A stretch of DNA of 64,000 nt from Sporomusaceae bacterium UBA7701 (GTDB lineage Bacteria > Bacillota > Negativicutes > Sporomusales > UBA7701). Positions 1-7,884 of this stretch are shown one piece after another. The position numbers and the translations under genes were made by a program. The stretch's first letter is position 1; every line of letters begins with the position of its first letter. The DNA is taken from NCBI GenBank assembly GCA_002482545.1, contig DLGF01000025.1, positions 1-64,000 on the forward strand. Reading direction: 5' to 3'. Below the pieces are notes generated by a model. The model was given only the letters and a program-made list of their open reading frames with translations. It did not search any database and had not been told where the DNA came from.

Positions 1-296
1 CCAGCCTCGATGCCCTCGCCAGCTATTAATCTTTTTGCGACCCGGATTGCTCCTCTTACGATAATTCGGCCGGCAAAGATCAAACTGGTTTCGCAGTTTA
101 TTTCATCCACTTCAAGGACGGTATTCACGCTACCAAAATTTTGCAAGCCCCATTCGGCAAAATCTTCACGTCCCTGTTCTGCTGCGAAATTAAGCGCTTC
201 CTGATAATCAGCACCTTCCGGAAAGTTTTTTGTAAACCAACGCAGCCCATCGGAGCAAGCACCTTTTTCGGTCAAAATTTCTTTGGTTATATACAT
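1..296 (-). CDS. Phage-type protein, N-terminal part (runs off the left edge)
   Basis: The reading frame starts with ATG at 294-296, preceded by an AAAGGA ribosome-binding site, and stays open to the window edge, giving about 98 residues. The N-terminus reads as an ITKEILTEKGACSDGLRWF-type module, a short domain often found at the front of phage and mobile-element proteins. The visible end contains a run of alternating hydrophobic residues. It lies in the leftward early operon of the integrated element. The function cannot be assigned because the C-terminal part lies outside the window. Confidence 0.6.
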   Translation of the reverse strand, partial: MYITKEILTEKGACSDGLRWFTKNFPEGADYQEALNFAAEQGREDFAEWGLQNFGSVNTVLEVDEINCETSLIFAGRIIVRGAIRVAKRLIAGEGIEA

Positions 297-309
297 TTAA
301 ATCATCCTT

Positions 310-564
310 TCACTTTGGATTGCATATAGGGCATAATTTTTTAGCGTTCTTTCGATTCTTTAAGCGCTTCTCAAAATCACGATTTTCGTTTTCCCACGTC
401 CGCACCACATGCCACGAAATTCCAGCCCGGGTTACGGCCCTCATAAGCTTGGAACCGCGGCCTTCCCGGTGCCTCTTAACACGTTGGTCCAGATTCTCTT
501 CACAAAACCCTATGTAATGCTGTGCGTGGGCCAAGTGACCGTCAAAGTGTATGAGGTAAACCAC
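310..564 (-). CDS. Small GIY-YIG nuclease-superfamily protein
   Basis: This 84-residue protein starts with GTG behind an AGGAAAGGA site. Its N-terminus has the fold signature of the GIY-YIG family: a VYLIHF strand, then HYIGF, then a conserved Arg (DQRVKRH) and a GRGSKLMRAV helix. The length matches the minimal single-domain GIY-YIG proteins seen in phages and mobile elements. A C-terminal CPIC pair could bind metal. It lies 13 bases before the next leftward gene, so they are probably one operon. Whether it still cuts DNA cannot be told, because the first Tyr motif is degenerate (VYL in place of GIY). Confidence 0.65.
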   Translation of the reverse strand: MVYLIHFDGHLAHAQHYIGFCEENLDQRVKRHREGRGSKLMRAVTRAGISWHVVRTWENENRDFEKRLKNRKNAKKLCPICNPK

Positions 565-628
565 CGCAAAAGGATCCTTTCCTAAACTAAGGCAGTAAGG
601 GGAATAACGGGTATCAAATCCGGTTAAA

Positions 629-787
629 TTAGGAAATAGGCGGAGTCTGTAACTTTGACATAGCGCGCATTTTGTCTGCTTTCATTTGGTTGATCAGCCG
701 CCTAATATTTTTTCGGGTCAGGGCTACAGCCTTACCGGTTTTCGGGTCCAGTACAACATTCGTGTAAAAGTCAATAACCTTGCCCAT
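629..787 (-). CDS. Small basic protein of the integrated element, 52 aa
   Basis: The reading frame starts with ATG at 785-787 behind a strong AAGGAGGGG site 3 bases upstream and ends with TAA at 629-631. The protein is short and basic (KTGKAVALTRKNIRRLINQ), predicted helical in its second half, without signal peptide or membrane segment. It lies between the HTH gene and the GIY-YIG gene in the same leftward operon. I do not recognise a family. The good ribosome-binding site and operon position are the reasons for calling it. Confidence 0.5.
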   Translation of the reverse strand: MGKVIDFYTNVVLDPKTGKAVALTRKNIRRLINQMKADKMRAMSKLQTPPIS

Positions 788-809
788 ATGCCCCTCCTTG
801 TGCTATAAT

Positions 810-1439
810 TCAATTGACAATTTTTTCTTCTGAAATTCTCGTCTGCGTTGGCGCGCAGGCGATTTTTCTTTCTGCCGCCAGTAGAAAATCCACGGCATTC
901 TTCCAGTCGGTTGGCGGTTGTTCGCTAAGTACCAAAGCCTCAATCGCCATGATCTGGCGTCTTAGCTGACTTAATTGCGCGCATACTTCTGCGCGTTTTT
1001 CGTTTCCGTCCGGATCACACACCCGGTCGCAAATTTCGCATATGACTTCCACAACGCTCGGCAGCAGTTTTTCCACGCCGGTAAGGCTTGTAATGAGCCG
1101 GATACCTGCTGACTGGGGACTGATTTCCTCAAATCGCATCCCGGCATATACTCCTTCCGGGCAGCAAGTTCCGCAATACCGCATTACCAGAAGCCGGTTT
1201 GCGTTGTAGGCCTTATCCAGTTGCCGAACATCTCCCGGCAACACCCAATTCGGACTATCTTCAATTTTTTGCAACCTTTTTAGGGGCACTCCACTACGGA
1301 AACTAGCCTCAATTTGACTTATCCCAGCCTTCTTTCGTGCCGCTCTGAATATCGCCCTCATCTCCTTTCTGCAGTACAATACAATCACCGGCCTGCCCAA
1401 ACGATCAGGTGAGCGAAGAAATATGAGGTTGCGAGCCAC
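810..1439 (-). CDS. XRE-type helix-turn-helix protein of the integrated element
   Basis: A helix-turn-helix of the XRE type lies near residues 33-60 (RKKAGISQIEASFRSGVPLK). It is followed by a longer helical region with two Cys clusters (CGTCC, and CEICDRVC) that could bind metal. The open frame begins with GTG at 1439, but Met27 at 1361 is the first residue of the family-like part. An AAAGGAG motif touches that ATG, so the true start is uncertain. It is in the leftward early operon, downstream of the Cro-like and excisionase-like genes. It probably acts in element regulation or replication; no specific role is visible. Confidence 0.55.
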   Translation of the reverse strand: MARNLIFLRSPDRLGRPVIVLYCRKEMRAIFRAARKKAGISQIEASFRSGVPLKRLQKIEDSPNWVLPGDVRQLDKAYNANRLLVMRYCGTCCPEGVYAGMRFEEISPQSAGIRLITSLTGVEKLLPSVVEVICEICDRVCDPDGNEKRAEVCAQLSQLRRQIMAIEALVLSEQPPTDWKNAVDFLLAAERKIACAPTQTRISEEKIVN

Positions 1440-1531
1440 ATAACGCCCCCGCAGATGATATCCTCCATCCTCTTTTTGCGCTCCCAGCGTTGAACAAGGA
1501 TCTTGTAACGGGTCAAGTTCTCGCCTCCTTT

Positions 1532-1798
1532 CTACCTGACTGGATGGAGCTTGCTAAGGATACCACCTCCCCGGTTACGGCACTGGCGCGGCAGGGCGAT
1601 CTGTGTCGACCTGGCCGGCGGTGTCCGGGAAATCACTTTCTTATGCTCTACCAGCCAAGCCTGAAATTCTTCGTCATCAATATAGGTCCGGCGCCCGATC
1701 TGAAAAACCGGCAAGCCGTATTTGTAAATCCAGCTGTTGAGGACGGCAACTGTAATACTTTCCTTTTCCGCAAATGCTGCTTTGACGTGACGGGCCAC
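1532..1798 (-). CDS. Helix-turn-helix DNA-binding protein, excisionase-like
   Basis: This 88-residue protein has a winged-helix pattern typical of MerR/excisionase-type small DNA-binding proteins: an N-terminal helix pair, then GLPVFQIGRRTYIDDEEFQAWL, where the IGRRTYI-D turn is the wing and the last helix follows. The C-terminal 30 residues are basic and unstructured. It sits 14 bases downstream of the Cro-like gene. In temperate elements a gene at this position often controls excision or is an early regulator. The assignment rests on the pattern only. Confidence 0.55.
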   Translation of the reverse strand: MARHVKAAFAEKESITVAVLNSWIYKYGLPVFQIGRRTYIDDEEFQAWLVEHKKVISRTPPARSTQIALPRQCRNRGGGILSKLHPVR

Positions 1799-1812
1799 TA
1801 CTTTATCCCCCC

Positions 1813-2109
1813 TTATCCAGTCTTAGATAACTTTGAGGCCGCAGAGGTTTCTTGGTTGGCTTTCTCATGCTCTAACTCAACTATAGTTGAGTTGTCAGGT
1901 AAAAAAATTAACGACCAAAAATTTATTTTATTTTTCTTGCAATACACGGCTAATCCGCCTAATAAATTGGGCCCTGCTTCCCCTTCAGTCGTAAGGTATT
2001 TGTGTAAGTGCTGAGTGCTTATGCCTAGTTCTTCTGCACAGTGAGTGTAATTTCCATTGAAGGTTTCTTCGAATATTTCCTTACGAAATTTCTCCTTATT
2101 TATTTTCAC
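1813..2109 (-). CDS. Cro-like early repressor/activator
   Basis: This 98-residue protein has a helix-turn-helix centred near residues 20-45 (HCAEELGISTQHLHKYL). It is the first gene of the leftward operon and diverges from the S24 repressor gene across a palindromic operator region, the arrangement of a Cro/CI lysis-lysogeny switch. One perfect 20-base operator-like palindrome lies inside its own coding sequence at 1874-1893, so repressor binding there could block elongation as well as initiation. The role as Cro analogue is inferred from position. Confidence 0.6.
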   Translation of the reverse strand: MKINKEKFRKEIFEETFNGNYTHCAEELGISTQHLHKYLTTEGEAGPNLLGGLAVYCKKNKINFWSLIFLPDNSTIVELEHEKANQETSAASKLSKTG

Positions 2110-2235
2110 TTTTCCACCTCTCTTTCTAAACTACAGTTTAGTCAACTATAGTTTAACAAGGCATTAAACTATAGTCAAGTCTTTTTCTCAACTGTAGTAG
2201 AATTTTTTTTCTGCCCTATTTATACTATAGTTGAA
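1874..2235. promoter_or_regulatory. Operator array of the lysogeny switch (TATAGTT-type palindromes)
   Basis: Six copies of a related palindrome built on AACTATAGTT can be read: 1874-1893 (perfect 20-base palindrome, inside the Cro-like gene), 2127-2140, 2143-2156, 2164-2179, 2188-2202 and 2223-2235. Five fill the intergenic space between the divergent Cro-like and S24 repressor genes. The last copy ends 6 bases before the AGGAGGG ribosome-binding site (2241-2247) of the repressor gene. The obvious reader is the S24 repressor, with the Cro-like protein as competitor; this is inference. Confidence 0.7.
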
Positions 2236-2253
2236 GACCAAGGAGGGCACTTT

Positions 2254-3108
2254 ATGTTTATTTGGAAATTCGACAAATCACGCTTCGCGGATTTATTACA
2301 GAAGGCTCTTGGCAATAGGAATATGAGTGAATATGCCCTTCATTCGGGTGTTAGTCTTACATATATTTCCGAATTAATAAAACAGGAACGAGATAATCCT
2401 CCGCTCCCCAAAACTCTTCGTAAATTAGCTGAAAAAGCGCATAACGGAGTAACATATGAAATGCTCATGGCTGCTGCAGGTCATTTACCTGATTACACAG
2501 CAGATCATGTGCCTGATTTTTCAATGGTTGGTGTGGGCGGAGCTGTTGTAGTCGGACAAGTTAAAAACATTCCAATGGGTGCTGAAGAAGTTCCGCTCCT
2601 TGGCCCAATAAAAGCTGGCGTCCCTATTCTTTCGGAAGATAACTATACCGAGACAATCACGCCGCCAAAAGGCGTTCATGCCGATTTTGCCGCCCCTGTC
2701 GAAGGCGACAGCATGAGATACGCCGGCATTTTTCCGGGCGACATAGCCTTTTTTCGGGAATGCCAAGAACCGCAGTCTGGCCATATCGTAGCGGCAAGGG
2801 TTCTTGACGTTGATGCGGCCGTAAACCTTAAATACTATATAAAAAAGAACGGTCATGCCGTTCTTCGTTCTGCCAATCCGGAATACCCTGATATCCCCTT
2901 TACTGAAAATCATGCAGTTGTCGGCATAATGACCGGTCTTATTAGGGACTGGGCCCCCGACGTTCATGATTATGAGAATGCAATCGTACTGAAAGAAAGG
3001 TTAGATGACCAGTGGCGGGAAGCCGTTATGCAGGCCATTGCTGACGGGATTAGCCCCAAAGAATTCTCATCTTTGGTAACTATGATGAAGAAATTTTTAA
3101 AGGGGTGA
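2254..3108 (+). CDS. LexA/CI-type repressor with S24 autoprotease domain
   Basis: This 284-residue protein has an N-terminal XRE helix-turn-helix (about residues 10-60) and a C-terminal S24 peptidase fold (about 112-230). The likely self-cleavage bond is Ala121-Gly122 (PIKAGVPIL). The catalytic serine is Ser153 in EGDSMRYAGIFPGD and the lysine is Lys193 in VNLKYYIKK, with spacings like those of LexA/CI. In this family RecA filaments trigger self-cleavage, so the element is probably induced by DNA damage. ATG at 2254 follows AGGAGGG. It faces the Cro-like gene across the operator array. Confidence 0.9.
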   Translation: MFIWKFDKSRFADLLQKALGNRNMSEYALHSGVSLTYISELIKQERDNPPLPKTLRKLAEKAHNGVTYEMLMAAAGHLPDYTADHVPDFSMVGVGGAVVVGQVKNIPMGAEEVPLLGPIKAGVPILSEDNYTETITPPKGVHADFAAPVEGDSMRYAGIFPGDIAFFRECQEPQSGHIVAARVLDVDAAVNLKYYIKKNGHAVLRSANPEYPDIPFTENHAVVGIMTGLIRDWAPDVHDYENAIVLKERLDDQWREAVMQAIADGISPKEFSSLVTMMKKFLKG

Positions 3109-3113
3109 TCAGA

Positions 3114-3800
3114 ATGAAAAGGGCTCTATTCATTTTTATGGTTTTTATGGTTTTCACCAGTATTTGCTATGCGGAAAGAAACGAATGGAAAGATAAAAAC
3201 TACGACTTTAAAACTATTAAGAGAGTAGCCATAGGAATAAGTTTTGCTACTACGATTCAGGATCAATTTGCGCAACAAAAAACTGAAGAAATTATGGCCC
3301 AAATTGAACAGAAGAAGAGATTTAATGTAGTCTTTATCCCTGTTAAAGATTTATTTGATCAAATTATCCATGATTATAATCTGGAAAATGTCGATGAAAA
3401 AACCCGCCGTGAGATTGTGTTATCCAAATCACCAGAATATGCTGATGCTCTGCTGGTAATCAAGGTAAATGAACTTGGCTGGTTTAAACAATATGTCCCA
3501 CCGCGTTCTTTTTCTTATACTTCATGGGAAACAAGTACAGTTCAAATCGGGGGATCTTCAGGGACTATCACTTCACCCGTTCAAAGGACGATTAATAGAA
3601 GCGGAGACTACGAAGAATTTCCTGTTGCATCTGCTGAATTTACACTTTACAGCATGTCGGCAGGCAAAGTAGTTTGGGGCTATTCAGAGTTACGAAATGA
3701 GCAAGGCGGCATACTCTTTAGCAAGAAAAATAAGCCAGAAGATAATCTTGAAGATATCTTTAATAACGCCGTAAAGAAAATACCCATACCCAAGCCATGA
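3114..3800 (+). CDS. Exported protein of unknown function, lysogenic cargo
   Basis: The start is taken at ATG 3114, right after the repressor stop and behind AAAGGGGTGA. The protein begins with a classic signal peptide (Lys-Arg, then a Phe/Met-rich hydrophobic stretch ending in ICYAE). The mature part is about 208 residues, mixed alpha/beta, with a central Ser/Thr/Gly-rich loop. Its layout recalls DUF4136-like envelope lipoproteins, but there is no lipobox cysteine at the right place. It is cotranscribed with the repressor and thus expressed in the lysogen, as expected of a conversion or superinfection-exclusion gene. That role is inferred only from position. Confidence 0.6.
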   Translation: MKRALFIFMVFMVFTSICYAERNEWKDKNYDFKTIKRVAIGISFATTIQDQFAQQKTEEIMAQIEQKKRFNVVFIPVKDLFDQIIHDYNLENVDEKTRREIVLSKSPEYADALLVIKVNELGWFKQYVPPRSFSYTSWETSTVQIGGSSGTITSPVQRTINRSGDYEEFPVASAEFTLYSMSAGKVVWGYSELRNEQGGILFSKKNKPEDNLEDIFNNAVKKIPIPKP

Positions 3801-3809
3801 GAGTGAATA

Positions 3810-3998
3810 ATGCATAACAGCAATGCTTTTATGACCGCCCTCTTTGGTTTATGGACAGCGTTCTTAATAGGCTATAAAGCACATGAATGGCAGACAGACG
3901 GGACTTTTAGTTTTTCTGTAATCATCGGAGTTTTTACTTTCCTTGCTATAGCGTTATCGTTTTATATCGGAGAAATTAAGCCTTCTAAGAAAAAATGA
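3810..3998 (+). CDS. Small membrane protein with two transmembrane segments, lysogenic cargo
   Basis: This 62-residue protein starts with ATG behind GAGAGTGAATA, 9 bases after the exported protein gene. It has two hydrophobic segments (about residues 6-22 and 33-52) separated by a short polar loop (KAHEWQTDG) and ends in a basic tail. It lies in the repressor transcript and would be made in the lysogen. Small two-helix membrane proteins at this position are often immunity or exclusion factors, but nothing in the sequence proves this. Confidence 0.5.
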   Translation: MHNSNAFMTALFGLWTAFLIGYKAHEWQTDGTFSFSVIIGVFTFLAIALSFYIGEIKPSKKK

Positions 3999-4073
3999 AC
4001 TAAAGCCCCTTCCCCAGGGGCAAATTTTTCACCTTATCAACCGAACATACGTACTGAAAAGTAGGTGCTACAC

Positions 4074-5285
4074 ATGCCAAGCAGAATTAAAAAGCGCGGT
4101 AAAAACTCATATCTTCTCACTGTATTTGACGGATACGACGCTATGAAAAATCAAAAGGTATATACTACGACAGTGCAGGCAGAGAATGATACGGAAGCCG
4201 AAAAATTATACGACGTTTTTAAAAGTGAATGCCTTCAAGGCAAGGTCTTGCCTGCCAGTATAAGAAAAATGACCCTAAAAGAATTTTACGACTATTGGAA
4301 AGAACACTATTCGGACAAAAACCTGGAATCGACAACTAAAGTGTATAATGATAATTTATTTGCCCGGATTGAAATTGTTCTCGGCCATTTGAAGCTGGAT
4401 AAGATCAAGCCAAAGCACCTTTTAGACTTCGTCAAGCAAATCTCTGCTTCCGACGCGGGCAAAGGAGATAGGCCCTTGTCTAACAACACCATTAGAAAGC
4501 ACTGCACACTGCTTAAAACGCTGTTCAACCACGCAAAAAGATGGGAGTTAGTTACTAGTAACCCTATGGATAAAATCACGCCACCGAAGCAGGAGAGGCC
4601 TAAAAAGAAGATTTTAGATGAAGAAAGAATGTCCGGTCTGCTAAAAATTCTTGAAGGCGAACCACTAAAGCATCAGCTATGGGTTTTGTTGGCGTTCAGC
4701 AAGGGCCTTCGCCGGGAAGAAATCTTCGGGCTGCAATGGGGCGATATCGATTTTGACAGCAATAAAGTTACCATAGCCAGAGCGGCCGTATATGTTCCCA
4801 AATCTGGGGTCATAATCAAGGATACCAAAAGCGACAATTCTTTTCGGGCACTTTCACTGCCTACGGATCTTGCGATGATGTTAAAACTCTGGAAGGATGA
4901 ATTGAAAGCCGCGGTTAAACGCAGAAATAAGCGTCGCAAGGTTGTAAAATTCGAAGATCCAACAGATAAAGATAAATGGGTATTCCCCCAGCCGAGCGGT
5001 AAAGTAGGGCACCCTCACAGTTTTAACACCTTCTTACGAAAGCTACGGCTAAATAATAGTGATCTACAGGTAAGCCCCCATCTCCTTAGGCATATGGCTG
5101 GGAGTTATTTATTAAAAAGCGGGATTGACATAGCAACGATCAGCGCCGAACTCGGACACGGCGACAAAGGATTCACGATGCGAACATACATTCATGAACT
5201 CCAATCAACCCGGGAACAATCAGCCAAGACTATGCAGGATATTTTAGATAATTTAAAGGCAAAATCAACAAAAGGACCGGCTTAA
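4074..5285 (+). CDS. int: Tyrosine-recombinase integrase
   Basis: This protein of about 403 residues has the full phage-integrase layout: an N-terminal arm-binding domain (to about 60), a SAM-like core-binding domain (about 67-170) and a catalytic domain (about 185-380). Catalytic residues visible are Arg213 (GLRREE), a likely Lys252 (DTKSDNS), His336 and Arg339 (PHLLRH), His362 (ELGHG) and nucleophile Tyr372 (MRTYIH). ATG at 4074 is preferred over an in-frame GTG 9 bases upstream because AGGTG precedes it. The gene reads toward the 3' end of tRNA-Val 130 bases away, the usual arrangement for a tRNA-targeting integrase at an element end. Confidence 0.93.
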   Translation: MPSRIKKRGKNSYLLTVFDGYDAMKNQKVYTTTVQAENDTEAEKLYDVFKSECLQGKVLPASIRKMTLKEFYDYWKEHYSDKNLESTTKVYNDNLFARIEIVLGHLKLDKIKPKHLLDFVKQISASDAGKGDRPLSNNTIRKHCTLLKTLFNHAKRWELVTSNPMDKITPPKQERPKKKILDEERMSGLLKILEGEPLKHQLWVLLAFSKGLRREEIFGLQWGDIDFDSNKVTIARAAVYVPKSGVIIKDTKSDNSFRALSLPTDLAMMLKLWKDELKAAVKRRNKRRKVVKFEDPTDKDKWVFPQPSGKVGHPHSFNTFLRKLRLNNSDLQVSPHLLRHMAGSYLLKSGIDIATISAELGHGDKGFTMRTYIHELQSTREQSAKTMQDILDNLKAKSTKGPA

Positions 5286-5314
5286 AACCTGTCCTTTCCT
5301 AACGGACACAGCGC

Positions 5315-5365
5315 AAATTTGTCCACTTAAAATAGGGTCTAAGGGACAATATAAGGGACAAATTT
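5315..5365. repeat. Short repeats between integrase and att site, possible arm-type sites
   Basis: AAGGGACAA occurs twice as a direct repeat 12 bases apart (5341-5349 and 5353-5361). The second copy extends to GGGACAAATTT (5355-5365), whose inverse AAATTTGTCC lies at 5315-5324. Such short repeats beside an integrase gene are typical of arm-type binding sites for the integrase N-terminal domain. Function is inferred from placement. Confidence 0.35.
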
Positions 5366-5375
5366 ACATAAAGCA

Positions 5376-5406
5376 AAACGGCAAAACCCGTCAGGCTTTG
5401 CCGTTT
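5376..5406. terminator. Hairpin terminator between integrase and tRNA-Val
   Basis: AAACGGCAAA (5376-5385) pairs with TTTGCCGTTT (5397-5406). It can end the integrase transcript, and in the other direction the tRNA transcript. A-rich and T-rich flanks lie on both sides. Confidence 0.6.
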
Positions 5407-5417
5407 CTGCATTTGTC

Positions 5418-5492
5418 TGGTGGGGCATGCTGGTTTCGAACCAGCGGCCTCTTGAATGTGAATCAAGCGCTCTCCCGCTGAGCTAATACCCC
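5418..5492 (-). tRNA. tRNA-Val (CAC anticodon)
   Basis: Read on the minus strand, the 7-base acceptor GGGGTAT pairs with ATGCCCC, followed by discriminator A and an encoded CCA. The anticodon stem CTTGA/TCAAG encloses loop TTCACAT with anticodon CAC, and the T arm has GGTTCGAAACC. The 3' end faces the integrase, so the 3' part of this gene is the likely attachment site (attR side) of the element on the left. The matching attL copy should lie outside the window. Confidence 0.95.
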
Positions 5493-5578
5493 AATGGCCT
5501 TATGTATTTAGTATACGCCTTCTTTCGGTATTTTAGCAAGAGTGCCGTTTGCCTTTTCCGTAATTTCCCGGTAAACCG

Positions 5579-5926
5579 TTAGTTCTTCAGTCCCTTCGAG
5601 GCGGCAGGCATTGCGGTTTGCGGATAGTGCTTTTGCTGCCCGGAGGCAGTTTGCCGGGAGCAAAAGGGCACGATCTTCTGTTCAATCTTTAGAATGCGGT
5701 AAGGAGTTCCGTTTAGAAACTTATCCGCCGGAGTTGTCAGCAGCTTGTCGGTTGTACCGACAATCGCCGCATACTTCCCGTACCCGTCCTCAGCCAGGAT
5801 GCAGCCCTTATACATCGTGCCGACATGATCGTCGACAATAACCGGGGAAAGAGTCTCTAACCAGTCGACAATCGTAAACGGGATAGCGTTTGTTTTGCGC
5901 AGGTAGTCGATTTGTGTTTTGTTCAT
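5579..5926 (-). CDS. Hypothetical protein, 115 aa
   Basis: ATG follows an AGGGGGCA site at a rather long distance. The N-terminal 85 residues look like a compact alpha/beta domain (IVDWLETLSPVIVDDHVGTM, then VGTTDKLL). The last 30 residues are polar and low in order. There is no signal peptide or membrane segment. It stands alone just outside the element, leftward, with no operon partner. I do not recognise a family. Confidence 0.55.
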   Translation of the reverse strand: MNKTQIDYLRKTNAIPFTIVDWLETLSPVIVDDHVGTMYKGCILAEDGYGKYAAIVGTTDKLLTTPADKFLNGTPYRILKIEQKIVPFCSRQTASGQQKHYPQTAMPAASKGLKN

Positions 5927-6154
5927 AGCGTTAGGTGCCCCCTAAACACAACATTTAGTATGGTACATCAACTAGTTTAATTTTAGAACACAAACGACCT
6001 CTTTTGCCACCGAAAATAAAGTCGAATTTTGAATTAGCATGGTTTTTTTACCAGCAAATATCGACATAAAATGGCGCATTCCATCCGGCTGCGGTCGACT
6101 TGACCGGATACGGCGGCTGCCGGCGGGACAGAATAAACTCACGGAGGTGTTTTT

Positions 6155-6559
6155 ATGGACGGAGTAGTCTGCGCCAGCTGTCATACCTGGCTCATCCCCG
6201 ATTCCGCTGCCTGTCCCGCGTGCGGGAGTCCCGTAGTACTGGAGGGTGAAGGAAAGACTGTTATCGACCATTTGCAACCCAACTGCCTGATTCATCGGTA
6301 TGAAGGATCGGACCTTCTTGAACCGGCGGCTGTCATTAAGGTGGGCAAATCCAATGTCAAAGCCGCTACCCGGTTAAAGGAGTATACGAAGCCAATCACT
6401 GTGCCCAAGCATAAAGTCTTTAGTTTTGACCAGACGGTTCTAAGTTCAGTCCAGGCTTTACGCAATGAACGGACCGCAACCATTCACCGTTACGACCAGA
6501 TGATTCAGTCCCATTGGCAACACTTGAGGCCTTATAATCCGGAAGCCCCCTATAAATGA
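6155..6559 (+). CDS. Zinc-ribbon protein, 134 aa
   Basis: ATG follows a strong GGAGGTG site. The first 25 residues form a zinc ribbon with two Cys pairs (CASC at 6-9 and CPAC at about 20-23). The rest is polar with a helical C-terminus (VLSSVQALRNERTATIHRY) and no membrane segment. Proteins with a small N-terminal ribbon and an unknown body are common in this group. The role is not evident; metal binding by four cysteines is the only supported statement. Confidence 0.6.
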   Translation: MDGVVCASCHTWLIPDSAACPACGSPVVLEGEGKTVIDHLQPNCLIHRYEGSDLLEPAAVIKVGKSNVKAATRLKEYTKPITVPKHKVFSFDQTVLSSVQALRNERTATIHRYDQMIQSHWQHLRPYNPEAPYK

Positions 6560-6726
6560 ACCCGGCCGCCCAGCGCGCAGAGGTCTTTCTACCGGATTTT
6601 CCGGCTATTTTTTTGCTTCACCAGCCAATCCGGCCTGAGAAACAGGCTCGATCCCGCCATGACAATAGCGAATGAACATCATCCGGCAGCAATATAATGT
6701 AATAGTTTGCAGCGGGAGGCTATGAC

Positions 6727-7884
6727 ATGACTCGCCTGATTAGGCCCTGTCGCATCTTAATTGTTATCATCGTATTTCTCTTGCAGGGTTCTCTGGTCTG
6801 GGCTGCGCCGGAGCTAAAAGCACAGGCTGCCGTGCTGATGGACGCAAAAACCGGCGAAATCCTCTATGAAAAAAATGCGCGCACCCGGAACGCACCGGCC
6901 AGCACGACCAAAATCATGACAGCCATTTTGGCTATTGAGAGCGGCCGCCTTGACGATACGGTTTCAGTCAGTATCCGGGCCGCCTCTACCCGGGGGTCGT
7001 CGATGCATTTGTATGCCGGACAAACGCTGACGCTGCGCGAACTGGTAACCGGCCTCATGCTGCGCTCCGGCAATGATGCCGCTGTAGCTATTGCCGAGCA
7101 CCTTGCCGGGTCAATCGACCGGTTTGTAGAGATGATGAACCATAAGGCGCTGGCGATCGGCGCTGTGAACACCCATTTTCGCAATCCCCATGGCCTGAGC
7201 ACCCCTGGCCATTATTCCACCGCCTATGATCTTGCCTGGATGGCCCGTTATGCCCTCAATCAGCCCCTTTTCGCCGAAATCGTCAGCACAAAGGAAACCA
7301 ATATCGAGTGGACTGACCGCCGGGGCCGCGGCAAAGATGTCAGCCTCCGGAACACCAACAAGCTCCTTTGGATGTTTGAAGAGGCCGACGGGGTCAAAAC
7401 CGGCACGACCAATGAGGCAGGCCCTTGCCTGGTTTCCAGCGCAACCCGCGGCAGCCACAAGCTGATCGCCGTTGTCCTCCACGACCATTCGCGCTGGTAT
7501 GATTCCATGCAGATCTTAAAATACGGTTTTGACAACTATGCTCTCTATGAATATGCCAATACCGGCGATGTCGTGGCAAACTTACCTGTCGATAACGGCT
7601 TAAGTCAATCAATCGAAGCTGTTGTAAGCGAACCGGCCGCCCTGGTCGTGAAAGCCGCCGACTATGCCCGGATCAGCGTCGAAGTCGATCTCCCGGAAAA
7701 GATAAAAGCCCCTGTGTATCAGGGGCAAAAGGTCGGCGAAATTATTTTTTATCTGGACGACAAGGCCATTAAAACCGTTGACCTTGTCTGCCCGAAAGAG
7801 GTTAACGAGCGGACCATCACCAGAAGTTTCTTCCACTACCTGCTGCACACTTTCCGTTTGCTGTCCGGCTGGGGCGTACTATAA
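6727..7884 (+). CDS. dacF: D-alanyl-D-alanine carboxypeptidase, S11 family (DacF type)
   Basis: This 385-residue penicillin-binding protein has a signal peptide (residues 1-26, cut after WAA). The S11 motifs are all present: SxxK at Ser59-Lys62 (ASTTKIM), SGN at 114-116 and KTG at 224-226. A C-terminal beta domain (PBP5_C, about 275-350) and a final amphipathic stretch (FFHYLLHTFRLL) for membrane attachment follow. The enzyme removes the terminal D-Ala from peptidoglycan pentapeptides outside the cytoplasmic membrane. DacF is forespore-expressed in Bacillus; expression here is unknown. ATG follows GGGAGGC. Its 3' end overlaps the convergent cheR by 6 bases. Confidence 0.9.
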   Translation: MTRLIRPCRILIVIIVFLLQGSLVWAAPELKAQAAVLMDAKTGEILYEKNARTRNAPASTTKIMTAILAIESGRLDDTVSVSIRAASTRGSSMHLYAGQTLTLRELVTGLMLRSGNDAAVAIAEHLAGSIDRFVEMMNHKALAIGAVNTHFRNPHGLSTPGHYSTAYDLAWMARYALNQPLFAEIVSTKETNIEWTDRRGRGKDVSLRNTNKLLWMFEEADGVKTGTTNEAGPCLVSSATRGSHKLIAVVLHDHSRWYDSMQILKYGFDNYALYEYANTGDVVANLPVDNGLSQSIEAVVSEPAALVVKAADYARISVEVDLPEKIKAPVYQGQKVGEIIFYLDDKAIKTVDLVCPKEVNERTITRSFFHYLLHTFRLLSGWGVL

